Assembly: GCA_020635495.1 (NCBI GenBank)
Contig: JACJZQ010000012.1
Span: 1-64,000, forward strand
From: Flavobacteriales bacterium
GTDB lineage: Bacteria; Bacteroidota; Bacteroidia; UBA10329
Length of the DNA stretch: 64,000 nucleotides
Direction: 5' to 3'
Shown: positions 1 through 8,147 of the stretch, in pieces
How positions within the stretch are numbered: position 1 is the stretch's first letter
Layout: every line of letters begins with the position of its first letter
Program-made: the position numbers and the translations under genes
The notes under the pieces: generated by a model
Told to the model about the DNA's origin: nothing
The model's input: only the letters and a program-made list of their open reading frames with translations
The model's database searches: none

Positions 1-495
1 TCCCAGTTTCCACCTTGGAAGCACAAATTTCCTTATATCTGACAAATGATGAAATCCAGCTTTCGTGTTTACTGGTCCACTTTTGGTTGATCCGATACTT
101 ACAATTTGAGCATTTGGATGTTCAAATAAAACCGTTTCTGCTCCTTCGTTCATGAGTTTCTTATAAACTCCCTTTTTGAGATGTTGATTGTGTATATAAC
201 ACTTGCTGGTAATGTAAATCTGTTGTTTATTAGAGTCAAGGTCATAACTGAATTGAACAAACGAAACGCACCCAACAACAGAGTCTGTGAATTTGTCCGA
301 AGCTATAAATGTATAGGCTTTGTGTTCATCATATGATGCAAGCAACCATCTTATAAAATCAGCGGTTGTGTCTTGATCTGCTTCAAGTTCTAAAATAAAC
401 TGTACAACCTCCTCAATGTTTTGATCAAGAACTTGGATAAGGTTGTAAGAGTAATCCTCTGCCCGTTTGAGATATTTGGAACCAGAAATCGGCAA
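1..495 (-). CDS. GNAT-like acetyltransferase, partial (C-terminus beyond the window)
   Basis: The minus strand is open from a stop at 517-519 down to position 1. The translation resembles the GNAT fold: a strand pattern around SVVGCVSFVQFSYD, then QIYITSKCYIHNQHLKKGVYKKL, a typical strand 4 and acetyl-CoA helix region, and NTKAGFHHL, which resembles the closing N-x-Y-x-K-x-GF motif. The C-terminus lies outside the window. There is no ATG between the upstream stop and the conserved part, so the start is either the TTG at 493-495 or has been lost. The gene follows the lipoprotein gene at 535-1992 on the same strand with a short gap and may be co-transcribed with it. Substrate unknown; the family call is by eye. 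Confidence 0.5.
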   Translation of the reverse strand, partial: MPISGSKYLKRAEDYSYNLIQVLDQNIEEVVQFILELEADQDTTADFIRWLLASYDEHKAYTFIASDKFTDSVVGCVSFVQFSYDLDSNKQQIYITSKCYIHNQHLKKGVYKKLMNEGAETVLFEHPNAQIVSIGSTKSGPVNTKAGFHHLSDIRKFVLPRWKLG

Positions 496-534
496 ACCGT
501 GTGACTTGTAGCTGATTCAAATATAGATATGTTC

Positions 535-1992
535 TTATTCCTGCCGTTCGTAGGCGCCTATATCTACACCACTGCCGAATGGTCTGAAATTTCCGATCAC
601 ATCTGTGCTAAGAATGCTTGGGAATTGGTTGGTGATGCTTGCCTTGCCTGTATTCATGGCAGGAGAGAGGGTGTCCAATTCGAAGTTCTGTTCAACAGGA
701 TCGACAAAGTTTGGATTCTCGTTATAAATGATCTGATGGAATTCTGTCACATCACTGATGTCAATGGGTTCGTCATCATCGAAATTGATGCGCAATAGAC
801 AATTGTCAAACTCAAAATTGAAGTTTGATGCGGGGTTTTCGTCCAATCCAATTTCCGTTTGATTGTTGCCATAAACGATGCAATTTCCGAAGTACGCCTT
901 GTTCAGGTCGTAGGTATAAACCATGTCTGCTTCAACCCAGTTGTTCAGGTACAACGCAGGGGTTTGGCGGTTTCCATTGACCCAATAGTTGCCAAAGGTG
1001 CAGTGGTAAAAATCATAGTCTCCTCCTCTTGTAAGTGCCGCAGAATACTGTCCTGCATTTCCAAAGACACAATTGTAGGCATCGATGGTTGCTTCAAAAG
1101 ACAGAAGTCCGATTCCCGCCATGTTTTCAATTATCGTGTTACTGATTACCAAGTTTGGTTGACCGTTTGCGGATAGAGAATCTACCCTGACGCCAATGTT
1201 TCCATTCTTGATGATGGCACCATTGATAACGTTGTTCAAGCTACCGGCATAAAGCCAGATCGTGTTCCAAGCCCCAGCCTGATCTTCGTAGTAATCATCA
1301 AGCCTATCTCCAGAGAACACAACAGGGTTTTGTGTTGTGCCATTAACTATCAGCGTTCCCCCTTCGTCAACAATAATTCCAGAATTGGCGTGGCTGTAAA
1401 CGAGTGTTCCTTCCTCTATGGTCAGCGTGCAGCCACCCGGCACAACCGCCCATCCGTAGATCACATGTGGCTCAACGGAAGTCCACGTTTCGTTGCAATT
1501 CAAGAATGTATATGGTCCAATAGGGTTGTCGAATACCGTAGGATAGATGAAGTGTGCGTCCCAACCAAAAGCAGCCAGATCAACATCTTGAATAGTGCCA
1601 TTAGTGTTGAACACAATGCTATCTGTAACAATGGCCGGTTGAGTTTGATTGTTCGGGTCGAGGGTTACATCAACGAAAACAAACAGCGAATCCTTTCCAG
1701 GAATCTTCACATTGCTATACGCTATTCCAGGAACACCATCCAAGTTCATTCGGTACTTAGATTGTTGCCCACCTGCCAGCATGATGGACGAAATGTTGAT
1801 TTCTTCAGAGCTAGGATTGTAGATCTTGAATTGGCGGGTTGCCGATCCGATGGTGGTGAAAACCGTATCAAAGATCACCGTGTCAACAGAGAATTCAAGT
1901 GCTCCATCTGTGTTCAGCACATCTTTTTTACATCCGGTGCTAAGCACAGCAACAATAAAAATGAAGGGCACAGCCCAGCGTAACAGTTTCAT
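535..1992 (-). CDS. Lipoprotein with right-handed beta-helix and choice-of-anchor Q-like C-terminus
   Basis: A 485-residue exported protein. The N-terminus has two basic positions, a hydrophobic segment and the lipobox LSTGC (Cys about residue 21), so it should be lipidated. Residues about 170-400 contain regularly spaced turns rich in N, G, V and I (for example GNIGVRV, NTIIENMAGIGLLSF, YNCVFGNAG), typical of a parallel beta-helix. The C-terminus closes with SPAMNTGKA and a DIGAYE motif, the signature of the choice-of-anchor Q family found in surface proteins. No catalytic residues of a polysaccharide lyase can be assigned. It is transcribed divergently from the L31 gene. Likely a cell-surface polymer-binding or adhesive lipoprotein; function unknown. 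Confidence 0.8.
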   Translation of the reverse strand: MKLLRWAVPFIFIVAVLSTGCKKDVLNTDGALEFSVDTVIFDTVFTTIGSATRQFKIYNPSSEEINISSIMLAGGQQSKYRMNLDGVPGIAYSNVKIPGKDSLFVFVDVTLDPNNQTQPAIVTDSIVFNTNGTIQDVDLAAFGWDAHFIYPTVFDNPIGPYTFLNCNETWTSVEPHVIYGWAVVPGGCTLTIEEGTLVYSHANSGIIVDEGGTLIVNGTTQNPVVFSGDRLDDYYEDQAGAWNTIWLYAGSLNNVINGAIIKNGNIGVRVDSLSANGQPNLVISNTIIENMAGIGLLSFEATIDAYNCVFGNAGQYSAALTRGGDYDFYHCTFGNYWVNGNRQTPALYLNNWVEADMVYTYDLNKAYFGNCIVYGNNQTEIGLDENPASNFNFEFDNCLLRINFDDDEPIDISDVTEFHQIIYNENPNFVDPVEQNFELDTLSPAMNTGKASITNQFPSILSTDVIGNFRPFGSGVDIGAYERQE

Positions 1993-2070
1993 TTGGCGGC
2001 AAATATACAGATGGCGTAAGTACGAATGATTGAAAGATAAATTGTGTGTTTCATAAAAGAAGCTTTTGAT

Positions 2071-2078
2071 TATCTTTG
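2071..2078 (+). promoter_or_regulatory. Bacteroidetes-type -7 box for the L31 gene
   Basis: TATCTTTG matches the TAnnTTTG -7 consensus and lies 26 bases before the L31 start codon. A -33 element is not clear. Confidence 0.5.
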
Positions 2079-2104
2079 CGCTCCATTCTGAAAAACGAGT
2101 AAAA

Positions 2105-2386
2105 ATGAAAGACGGGATTCATCCAGAAGATTACGGATACGTGGTATTTAAAGACATGTCTAACGACCACGCTTTCCTTACACGCTCTTGCGCTTCTTCT
2201 AAGGAGACTATCAAGTGGGAAGACGGTAACGAGTATCCGCTTATCAAGTTGGAGATTTCAAACACATCGCACCCATTCTACACTGGTAAAATGAAGTTGG
2301 TTGATACTGCGGGACGTGTTGACAAGTTCCGTAATAGGTTCAAGAATCACAGAGCTTCTGCGGTTAAGCCTGAGGATAACGAGTAA
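2105..2386 (+). CDS. rpmE2: 50S ribosomal protein L31 type B
   Basis: A 93-residue protein with the type B L31 signature: MKDGIHP at the start, then VVFKDMSN, FLTRS, SHPFYTGK and LVDTAGRVDKF. It lacks the CxxC zinc ligands of type A L31 and has a single cysteine (TRSCAS). This is the zinc-independent form of the large-subunit protein that bridges to the small subunit. An open frame extends upstream, but the ATG at 2105 gives the conserved N-terminus and sits after the -7 box at 2071-2078. A strong terminator follows at 2411, so the gene is probably monocistronic. Confidence 0.96.
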   Translation: MKDGIHPEDYGYVVFKDMSNDHAFLTRSCASSKETIKWEDGNEYPLIKLEISNTSHPFYTGKMKLVDTAGRVDKFRNRFKNHRASAVKPEDNE

Positions 2387-2410
2387 TAAGATCTTAGGTT
2401 TCGATATTTG

Positions 2411-2445
2411 AGCCCTGCACAGTCAATGTGCGGGGCTTTTTATTT
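2411..2445 (+). terminator. Rho-independent terminator after the L31 gene
   Basis: Stem AGCCCTGCACA (2411-2421) pairs with TGTGCGGGGCT (2427-2437) with one G-U pair and a 5-base loop. It is followed by TTTTATTT. Confidence 0.9.
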
Positions 2446-2462
2446 CGCATTTTTAGCACAGC

Positions 2463-3632
2463 ATGAATTACATTCTATTTGACCTTGAACGAGAGCGACT
2501 GCTTCCGTTAACCTTCACTAGACCTGTTGCCGAACTCAGAATCGGAATACTGACCATTCGCGAGAAATGGGAAAAGATGCTTGCTGCGGAAACATCAACG
2601 CTTACAGTTGATTATCTGCAAACCAAATTCCCGCTTGTTCAAGAACAAGAGAATCTTTTGATTAACGGTGGAGTTTGCCCTAACAACCAGTTGGTCGATG
2701 CGATTTTGAAACTGAATGTTGGTGAACAATTGGTTAAGAATGGACTTCTGCTTGCAGCAAAGGTCTCTGGAAACGCAAGCGCAGATCATCTTAATGAATC
2801 TGCTGGAATCGAGTTTGAAGGTGACGTATTGTCGGTTCGCGATCCATGGGATATCTTCTCAAAAAATGGTGAGGCGCTGACGCAAGACTTCGAACTGCTG
2901 ACTTCAGGAAGAAAGTCGATGCCATTATCAAATTCAAATACGGTTATTGGTAATGGCAAGATATTTTTGGAAGAAGGCGCTAAAGCTGAAGCTTGCATTT
3001 TCAACACAACTTCTGGCCCTATCTACTTGGGTAAGGATTCTGAAGTGATGGAAGGCTCAGTAATTCGCGGCCCATTTGCATTGTGCGAAGGAAGTCAGGT
3101 AAAACTGTCTACCAAGATCTATGGTCCGACCACGGTCGGCCCTCACAGTAAGGTAGGAGGAGAGGTGAACAACTCCGTTATTATCGGTTACAGCAATAAA
3201 GGACATGACGGGTTTTTAGGTAATTCCGTTCTAGGCGAATGGTGCAACTTGGGTGCAGATACCAACAATTCCAACCTGAAGAATAACTACGACCAAGTAC
3301 GGGTTTGGAATTATGCTGAACAACGTTTTGCCAAAACAGGGCTTCAATTCTGCGGACTTATTATGGGAGATCATTCTAAGTCGGGAATTAACACCATGTT
3401 CAATACTGGAACCGTAGTTGGCGTAAGTTCCAATGTTTTCGGTTCTGGTTTTCCACGCACATTCATACCATCGTTTCAGTGGGGTGGCGCATCTGGCTTT
3501 GTAGAATATGACAAGCAGAAAGCGTTTGCTACTGCAGAACGTGTTATGAGCAGAAGAGGATTATCGTTTGATGACACGGAAAAAGCCATCCTTTCAACAG
3601 TGTACGACCTGACAAAGAGTTACCGAAACTGA
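2463..3632 (+). CDS. GlmU-like sugar nucleotidyltransferase/acyltransferase (Bacteroidetes type)
   Basis: A 389-residue two-part protein. The N-terminus (MNYILFDLERERLLPLTFTR) is characteristic of the Bacteroidetes alternative GlmU family and is a diverged nucleotidyltransferase-like domain. Residues about 160-370 form a left-handed beta-helix: hexapeptides such as IYLGKDSEVMEGSVIRGPF, then KIYGPTTVGPHSKVGGEVNNSVIIGYSNKGHDGFLGNSVLGEW and NLGADTNNSNLKNNY. Family knowledge suggests UDP-GlcNAc synthesis (glucosamine-1-phosphate acetylation and uridylylation), supplying peptidoglycan and LPS precursors. The classical GlmU pyrophosphorylase motif is not evident, so the first activity is inferred from the family only. 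It lies between the L31 terminator and lon. Confidence 0.8.
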   Translation: MNYILFDLERERLLPLTFTRPVAELRIGILTIREKWEKMLAAETSTLTVDYLQTKFPLVQEQENLLINGGVCPNNQLVDAILKLNVGEQLVKNGLLLAAKVSGNASADHLNESAGIEFEGDVLSVRDPWDIFSKNGEALTQDFELLTSGRKSMPLSNSNTVIGNGKIFLEEGAKAEACIFNTTSGPIYLGKDSEVMEGSVIRGPFALCEGSQVKLSTKIYGPTTVGPHSKVGGEVNNSVIIGYSNKGHDGFLGNSVLGEWCNLGADTNNSNLKNNYDQVRVWNYAEQRFAKTGLQFCGLIMGDHSKSGINTMFNTGTVVGVSSNVFGSGFPRTFIPSFQWGGASGFVEYDKQKAFATAERVMSRRGLSFDDTEKAILSTVYDLTKSYRN

Positions 3633-3703
3633 CCTTTTGGCCGAATGACCTGCAAATTGGGAGTTCGGCACATTCATTGACACTTCTGCGCTCCACAACC
3701 GCA

Positions 3704-3711
3704 TAGTTTTG
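3704..3711 (+). promoter_or_regulatory. Bacteroidetes-type -7 box for lon
   Basis: TAGTTTTG fits TAnnTTTG and lies 18 bases upstream of the lon ATG. A TTG at 3677-3679 could be the -33 element, but the spacing (24 bases) is on the long side. No heat-shock operator was recognised. Confidence 0.45.
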
Positions 3712-3729
3712 CGCAAAACCCCTAAGTCA

Positions 3730-6177
3730 ATGAACGATCCGTTTGAGGATATTGTAAGATTTTCGAATTTGTTGGAGGAGGACTCGGAGTTCATTCCGTT
3801 GTTGTCTCCAGAGGATGAAGAGAGCATGAATTCAGAAGAAATTCCAGCGTTGGTTGGAATTCTTCCGTTACGTAACACCGTATTGTTTCCCGGAGTTGTA
3901 ATTCCTATCACCATAGGAAGGGACAAGTCTATTAAGCTGATAAAAGACGCGTACCACAGTACCAAGACCATTGGTGTGTTGGCACAGAAAGATGTTGCCG
4001 TAGAGGACCCGACTCCTCAGGATATGAACAGCATTGGCACGGTGGCCAAGATCATTAAAATGCTGCAGATGCCAGATGGCAGTACCACTGTTATTATTCA
4101 AGGGAAAAGGCGGTTTCAAGTACAGGAAATAGTGGAGGTAGAGCCTTATTTCAGAGCAAGAATTTCCGCTTTTGATGAGATAAAACCAGCACGTAGAACC
4201 AAAGAATTCAATGCGTTGGTTGATTCTTTGAAAGACATCGCACTGAGCATTATCAAACAATCTCCGAATATTCCGTCAGAAAGCGAGTTTGCGCTGAAGA
4301 ATATTGAGAGCCCGTCTTTCTTGATCAACTTCATATCGTCTAACATGGACGCTTCTGTAGATGAGAAGCAGAAAATGTTGGAAGTGGCAGACTTGAAGCA
4401 GCGCGCTGAGATGGTGCTTCAGCATTTGACCAAGAACCTGCAGATGCTCGAACTGAAAAATCAGATTCAAAGCAAGGTGAAGGTGGATATTGACAAACAG
4501 CAACGTGAGTATTTCTTGAATCAGCAGATGAAGCAGATTCAGGAAGAACTGGGTGTCAATTCTCTGGATCAAGAGGTTGAGGAGATGCGCAAGAAGGCAT
4601 CTGAGAAAAAATGGACGAAGAAGATCTCTGAGCATTTTCAGAAAGAGCTGGACAAATTGGGCAGAATGAACCCGAGTGCTGGAGAGTATTCAGTTCAGAT
4701 GAACTATTTGGATACGCTTCTGGAACTTCCTTGGGGAGAATTCACCAAAGACAATTTTGATATTAAACATGCCGAGAAGATTCTGGACCGCGACCATTTT
4801 GGGTTGAAAAAGGTTAAAGAAAGAATTTTGGAACATTTGGCCGTTCTAAAACTGAAAGGCGACCTGAAAGCCCCGATTCTTTGTTTGGTCGGACCTCCGG
4901 GAGTTGGTAAAACCTCGCTAGGAAAGTCAATAGCAGAAGCTGTTGGAAGACAGTACGTTCGGGTATCGCTAGGTGGATTGAAGGACGAATCTGAGGTTCG
5001 TGGTCACCGAAAGACCTACATCGGAGCCATGCCAGGCCGTATCATTCAGAACATCAAGAAGGCCAAGTCGTCAAACCCTGTTTTTGTATTGGATGAATTG
5101 GATAAGGTCGGTTCCGATTTTCATGGAGATCCTTCTTCAGCGTTATTGGAGGTTCTCGATCCAGAACAGAATGAGACGTTCTACGACAATTACTTGGAGG
5201 TGGAATACGACCTGTCTAAGGTCATGTTTGTGGCTACCGCCAACAGCTTGAGCACAATTCAGCCAGCGTTGAGAGACAGATTGGAGATCATTGAAGTAAG
5301 CGGATACACGGTAGAGGAAAAGCTGGAAATTGCCAAGCGTCACCTACTTCCAAAGCAGATCAAGGAACACGGCCTAAAGCTTTCTGATGTTAAGTTGAAC
5401 AAGAAAGTGATGGAGAAGGTGGTTGAGGAGTATACGCGTGAAAGTGGGGTGAGGGGATTGGAAAAAACCATTGCCAAGTTGGTGCGAAACAGGGCCAAAT
5501 ACATTGCGATGGATGAGCCGAGAACGGCAGACATTTCTGTTGATGATGTGGAGGATATACTCGGGCCACCAAGAGTGCAGAAAGACCGCTATCAGAATAA
5601 TGAGTTTGCTGGAGTGGTTACTGGTTTGGCTTGGACGGCCGTTGGCGGTGACATTCTCTTTATAGAATCAAGCCTCAGTAAAGGAAAGGGTAAGTTGACC
5701 TTGACCGGAAACTTGGGCGATGTAATGAAGGAATCAGCCGTAATTGCCCTGGAATACCTCAAGGCCCACTCAGGCAAACTAGGTCTGAAACCAGAACTTT
5801 TTGATGAGTGGAACCTACACATTCATGTTCCGGAAGGTGCTACTCCAAAAGACGGACCTTCTGCTGGTATCACCATTTTCACTGCTTTGGCATCGCTATA
5901 TACGCAACGCAAAGTGCGCGATAAACTGGCCATGACAGGAGAGATAACGCTACGTGGTAAGGTATTGCCTGTTGGCGGAATCAAAGAGAAGATATTGGCA
6001 GCCAAGCGCGCTAAGATCAAGGAGATAATCTTATCTGAGGAGAATAGAAAAGACGTTGAGGAGATTGAACAGGATTACCTCAAGGGCTTAACCTTCCACT
6101 ATGTGAAGAACATGGATGAAGTAATGGCCATTGCATTGCTTAAGCAGAAGGTGCAGAATCCGCTTATTTTGAACTAA
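3730..6177 (+). CDS. lon: ATP-dependent Lon protease
   Basis: An 815-residue cytoplasmic AAA+ serine protease that degrades misfolded and regulatory proteins. Domains in order: N-terminal substrate-binding LAN domain (LPLRNTVLFPGVVIPI, residues about 45-60), a coiled coil (about 230-300), and the AAA+ module with Walker A GPPGVGKTS (about 388) and Walker B FVLDELDK (about 451). The C-terminal protease has catalytic Ser in PKDGPSAGIT (about 710) and Lys in GGIKEKILAAKR (about 752). The ATG at 3730 is chosen over an upstream TTG because that TTG overlaps the promoter box. The stop overlaps the end of the convergent gene by 14 bases. Confidence 0.97.
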   Translation: MNDPFEDIVRFSNLLEEDSEFIPLLSPEDEESMNSEEIPALVGILPLRNTVLFPGVVIPITIGRDKSIKLIKDAYHSTKTIGVLAQKDVAVEDPTPQDMNSIGTVAKIIKMLQMPDGSTTVIIQGKRRFQVQEIVEVEPYFRARISAFDEIKPARRTKEFNALVDSLKDIALSIIKQSPNIPSESEFALKNIESPSFLINFISSNMDASVDEKQKMLEVADLKQRAEMVLQHLTKNLQMLELKNQIQSKVKVDIDKQQREYFLNQQMKQIQEELGVNSLDQEVEEMRKKASEKKWTKKISEHFQKELDKLGRMNPSAGEYSVQMNYLDTLLELPWGEFTKDNFDIKHAEKILDRDHFGLKKVKERILEHLAVLKLKGDLKAPILCLVGPPGVGKTSLGKSIAEAVGRQYVRVSLGGLKDESEVRGHRKTYIGAMPGRIIQNIKKAKSSNPVFVLDELDKVGSDFHGDPSSALLEVLDPEQNETFYDNYLEVEYDLSKVMFVATANSLSTIQPALRDRLEIIEVSGYTVEEKLEIAKRHLLPKQIKEHGLKLSDVKLNKKVMEKVVEEYTRESGVRGLEKTIAKLVRNRAKYIAMDEPRTADISVDDVEDILGPPRVQKDRYQNNEFAGVVTGLAWTAVGGDILFIESSLSKGKGKLTLTGNLGDVMKESAVIALEYLKAHSGKLGLKPELFDEWNLHIHVPEGATPKDGPSAGITIFTALASLYTQRKVRDKLAMTGEITLRGKVLPVGGIKEKILAAKRAKIKEIILSEENRKDVEEIEQDYLKGLTFHYVKNMDEVMAIALLKQKVQNPLILN

Positions 6178-6865
6178 TGTTCTGAGCGTGGTAAATCGCT
6201 CCGATGGTTATCATGAACTGACCTGACAGGTACAGGAACATGTTCAGGATGGCGTCATTTTCAAAATCAACAACAAACTTGTTCACTGCTATCACACAGT
6301 CGGACAGGATGAACAGGATGGCGCCAATAAGAATCCAGTTGTAGGTATTGCTGGCAACGTGGCCTTTGCGCCATGCAGATGTAATACCCATAATGCTGAT
6401 AACCACTGTGTAAGCCAACACAGGAACAAACAGGTCTGCAGGCAGTCCATCCTTTATGTAATAGAAGAAAAAGCCCGTAAAGAGCGCGAATGGCGCTCCA
6501 TAAAGTAGGGCGGTGCTAACACTAAGATTTTGGCTAGAGTCTTTGATATTCTTGACGAAAGCGTACGAATATCCAAGGTGCGCAATGAGGAAAGCAGCGA
6601 GACCAACAACAAACAGAATTTCAATCTTCTCATCAAACATCAAGGCAATATCCCCGATCCAAGAGAAGAACAACCCGAATTGCACCAACTTGGAAAACAA
6701 AGATGCCATGCCTGGTATTCGCTTGTAATGGTAGATCATCAAAAGCACCATGAACATGGGTTTGATGATGTAGTGTGCCATTTGCAATTGAAACACCAAT
6801 GTCAGCAAGAACAGGCCGCTGACGCCTGCGTAAACCAACCCGAATTGCTTTACCGATAAATTCAT
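6164..6865 (-). CDS. YhhN/TMEM86-family membrane protein, probable lysoplasmalogenase
   Basis: A 233-residue polytopic membrane protein with about eight hydrophobic segments. It carries the family marks: IIKPMFMVLLM near residue 34, GDIALMF near 72, and VVGLAAFLIAHLGYSYAF. Characterised TMEM86B and a bacterial YhhN relative hydrolyse the vinyl-ether bond of lysoplasmalogens. The start codon overlaps the stop of the upstream hydroxylase gene (ATGA, 6862-6865), which implies translational coupling. The neighbour resembles alkylglycerol monooxygenase, so a shared role in ether-lipid turnover is a reasonable inference. The 3' end overlaps lon convergently by 14 bases, with no terminator between the two genes. 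Confidence 0.82.
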   Translation of the reverse strand: MNLSVKQFGLVYAGVSGLFLLTLVFQLQMAHYIIKPMFMVLLMIYHYKRIPGMASLFSKLVQFGLFFSWIGDIALMFDEKIEILFVVGLAAFLIAHLGYSYAFVKNIKDSSQNLSVSTALLYGAPFALFTGFFFYYIKDGLPADLFVPVLAYTVVISIMGITSAWRKGHVASNTYNWILIGAILFILSDCVIAVNKFVVDFENDAILNMFLYLSGQFMITIGAIYHAQNISSK

Positions 6866-8076
6866 TGTTCGCTGCGTATTTGCTTTACAATTCGGTTGAA
6901 CCAGATGAGGTTGATCAATGTAAACACGGCCGTACCACGTAGAATGAGGTCAAACTGTGGCATTTCCCAATAAAGGAGTGCAACCAATAATCCTGCTATT
7001 ATTCTTCCGTACTCAGCTTGAATCAACCAATTCCTTTTTTCCATCAGACCACCGTTTATTCCTAACGTTAAAAGGATGTAGAACATGGTTGCATACAAGG
7101 CAATAGAAGGAATAGATGCCTTCAGGAAGAGCACAATTGTGGCCAAGGCCAGTGCCAAAAGAAATATGAAGAAAACGTAGATGTGCTGGTGGCTCATACC
7201 ATCGAAATCATACTTGCGATAAGTGGTTTTATCAATTTCCTGCGGAGCTTGGAATCCTCCCAGATATTCAGGTTGCCAACCAGGAGGTTTCAGGAACACA
7301 AGCACTTTGTCAAATCCTTTGGATTGTTTGGCCAGATCAATCAACTCCTTCCAATAATGAAAGTTGGCCCAGATCGGATTCCAACTGTTCAGTGGTTTGG
7401 TTATTCCATAAACCACTTCCTCTTCTTCTTTTTGGAATGTTCCGAATAGCCTGTCCCAAATAATGAGGCTTCCCGCATGATTCTTGTCAATATACTTTGG
7501 GTTACTACCGTGATGTACCCTGTGATGTGATGGTGTGTTGAAAATCCACTCCAGTGGCCCCAGCGTTTTGATGGTTGTGGTATGAATCCAGAACTGATAC
7601 AAGGTGTTGAAGGAGTTCATGGCGGCAAACATGATGGGGTCGAAACCTACCACCGCCAAAGGCAAGTAGAATGCCCAAGAGAACCACCCCTGAAACCAAG
7701 ATTGTCTAAGAGCAACAGAAAGGTTGTAGTCTTCGCTTTGATGATGTACAATGTGAGCTGCCCAGAGCGCATTGACCTCATGACTCATTCTATGGAACCA
7801 ATAATAGAAGAAGTCAACTCCAAGAAAAAGTAGTATCCAAGTAAACCACGTGTTCTCAAAAGTGTATACCCGATGTTCGTACAGGTAGAGGTACCCTAGA
7901 AAGAAAAGTCCTTTCATCATTACCCCAACAATCTGTTGGCCTGTACCCAGATTTATGTTGGTCAACGCATCATTGAAACGGTAAAGCTTTTCCTTTTTGA
8001 GGTAACCGACAAGTAATTCAATACCTATCAATAGGAAGAACACCGGGATGGAAAGTGCTATGTAACTGACCTTCAT
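6862..8076 (-). CDS. Fatty acid hydroxylase superfamily membrane protein, alkylglycerol-monooxygenase-like
   Basis: A 404-residue integral membrane di-iron enzyme. The eight-histidine signature is complete: HRMSH (about residue 95), HIVHH (about 108) and SHHRVHHG (about 183). TM segments occur at residues 5-25, 55-70, 78-92 and 130-150, and a C-terminal block at about 300-395 adds four or five more. That C-terminal extension is also found in the alkylglycerol monooxygenase (AGMO/TMEM195) branch rather than in short sterol desaturases. AGMO hydroxylates the ether-linked carbon of alkylglycerols using a pterin; the substrate here is unproven. The gene is coupled to a lysoplasmalogenase-like gene by a 4-base overlap. 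A terminator separates it from the upstream outer-membrane gene array. Confidence 0.82.
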   Translation of the reverse strand: MKVSYIALSIPVFFLLIGIELLVGYLKKEKLYRFNDALTNINLGTGQQIVGVMMKGLFFLGYLYLYEHRVYTFENTWFTWILLFLGVDFFYYWFHRMSHEVNALWAAHIVHHQSEDYNLSVALRQSWFQGWFSWAFYLPLAVVGFDPIMFAAMNSFNTLYQFWIHTTTIKTLGPLEWIFNTPSHHRVHHGSNPKYIDKNHAGSLIIWDRLFGTFQKEEEEVVYGITKPLNSWNPIWANFHYWKELIDLAKQSKGFDKVLVFLKPPGWQPEYLGGFQAPQEIDKTTYRKYDFDGMSHQHIYVFFIFLLALALATIVLFLKASIPSIALYATMFYILLTLGINGGLMEKRNWLIQAEYGRIIAGLLVALLYWEMPQFDLILRGTAVFTLINLIWFNRIVKQIRSEQ

Positions 8077-8095
8077 TTTCGTAAAAATAAGTGCA

Positions 8096-8124
8096 AAAAA
8101 TAAGGGGCATTAAAAGCCCCTTTT
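8096..8124 (-). terminator. Rho-independent terminator at the end of the outer-membrane array
   Basis: On the minus strand the stem AAGGGGC (loop TTTTAAT) GCCCCTT is followed by ATTTTTTG. It lies just past the stop of the 8148-9962 gene and closes that transcription unit. Confidence 0.85.
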
Positions 8125-8147
8125 ATCATTTCAATTTCAATCAAGCC

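Noticed and set aside
1330..1983. 217-codon plus-strand ORF
   Set aside because: Antisense shadow of the beta-helix lipoprotein gene.
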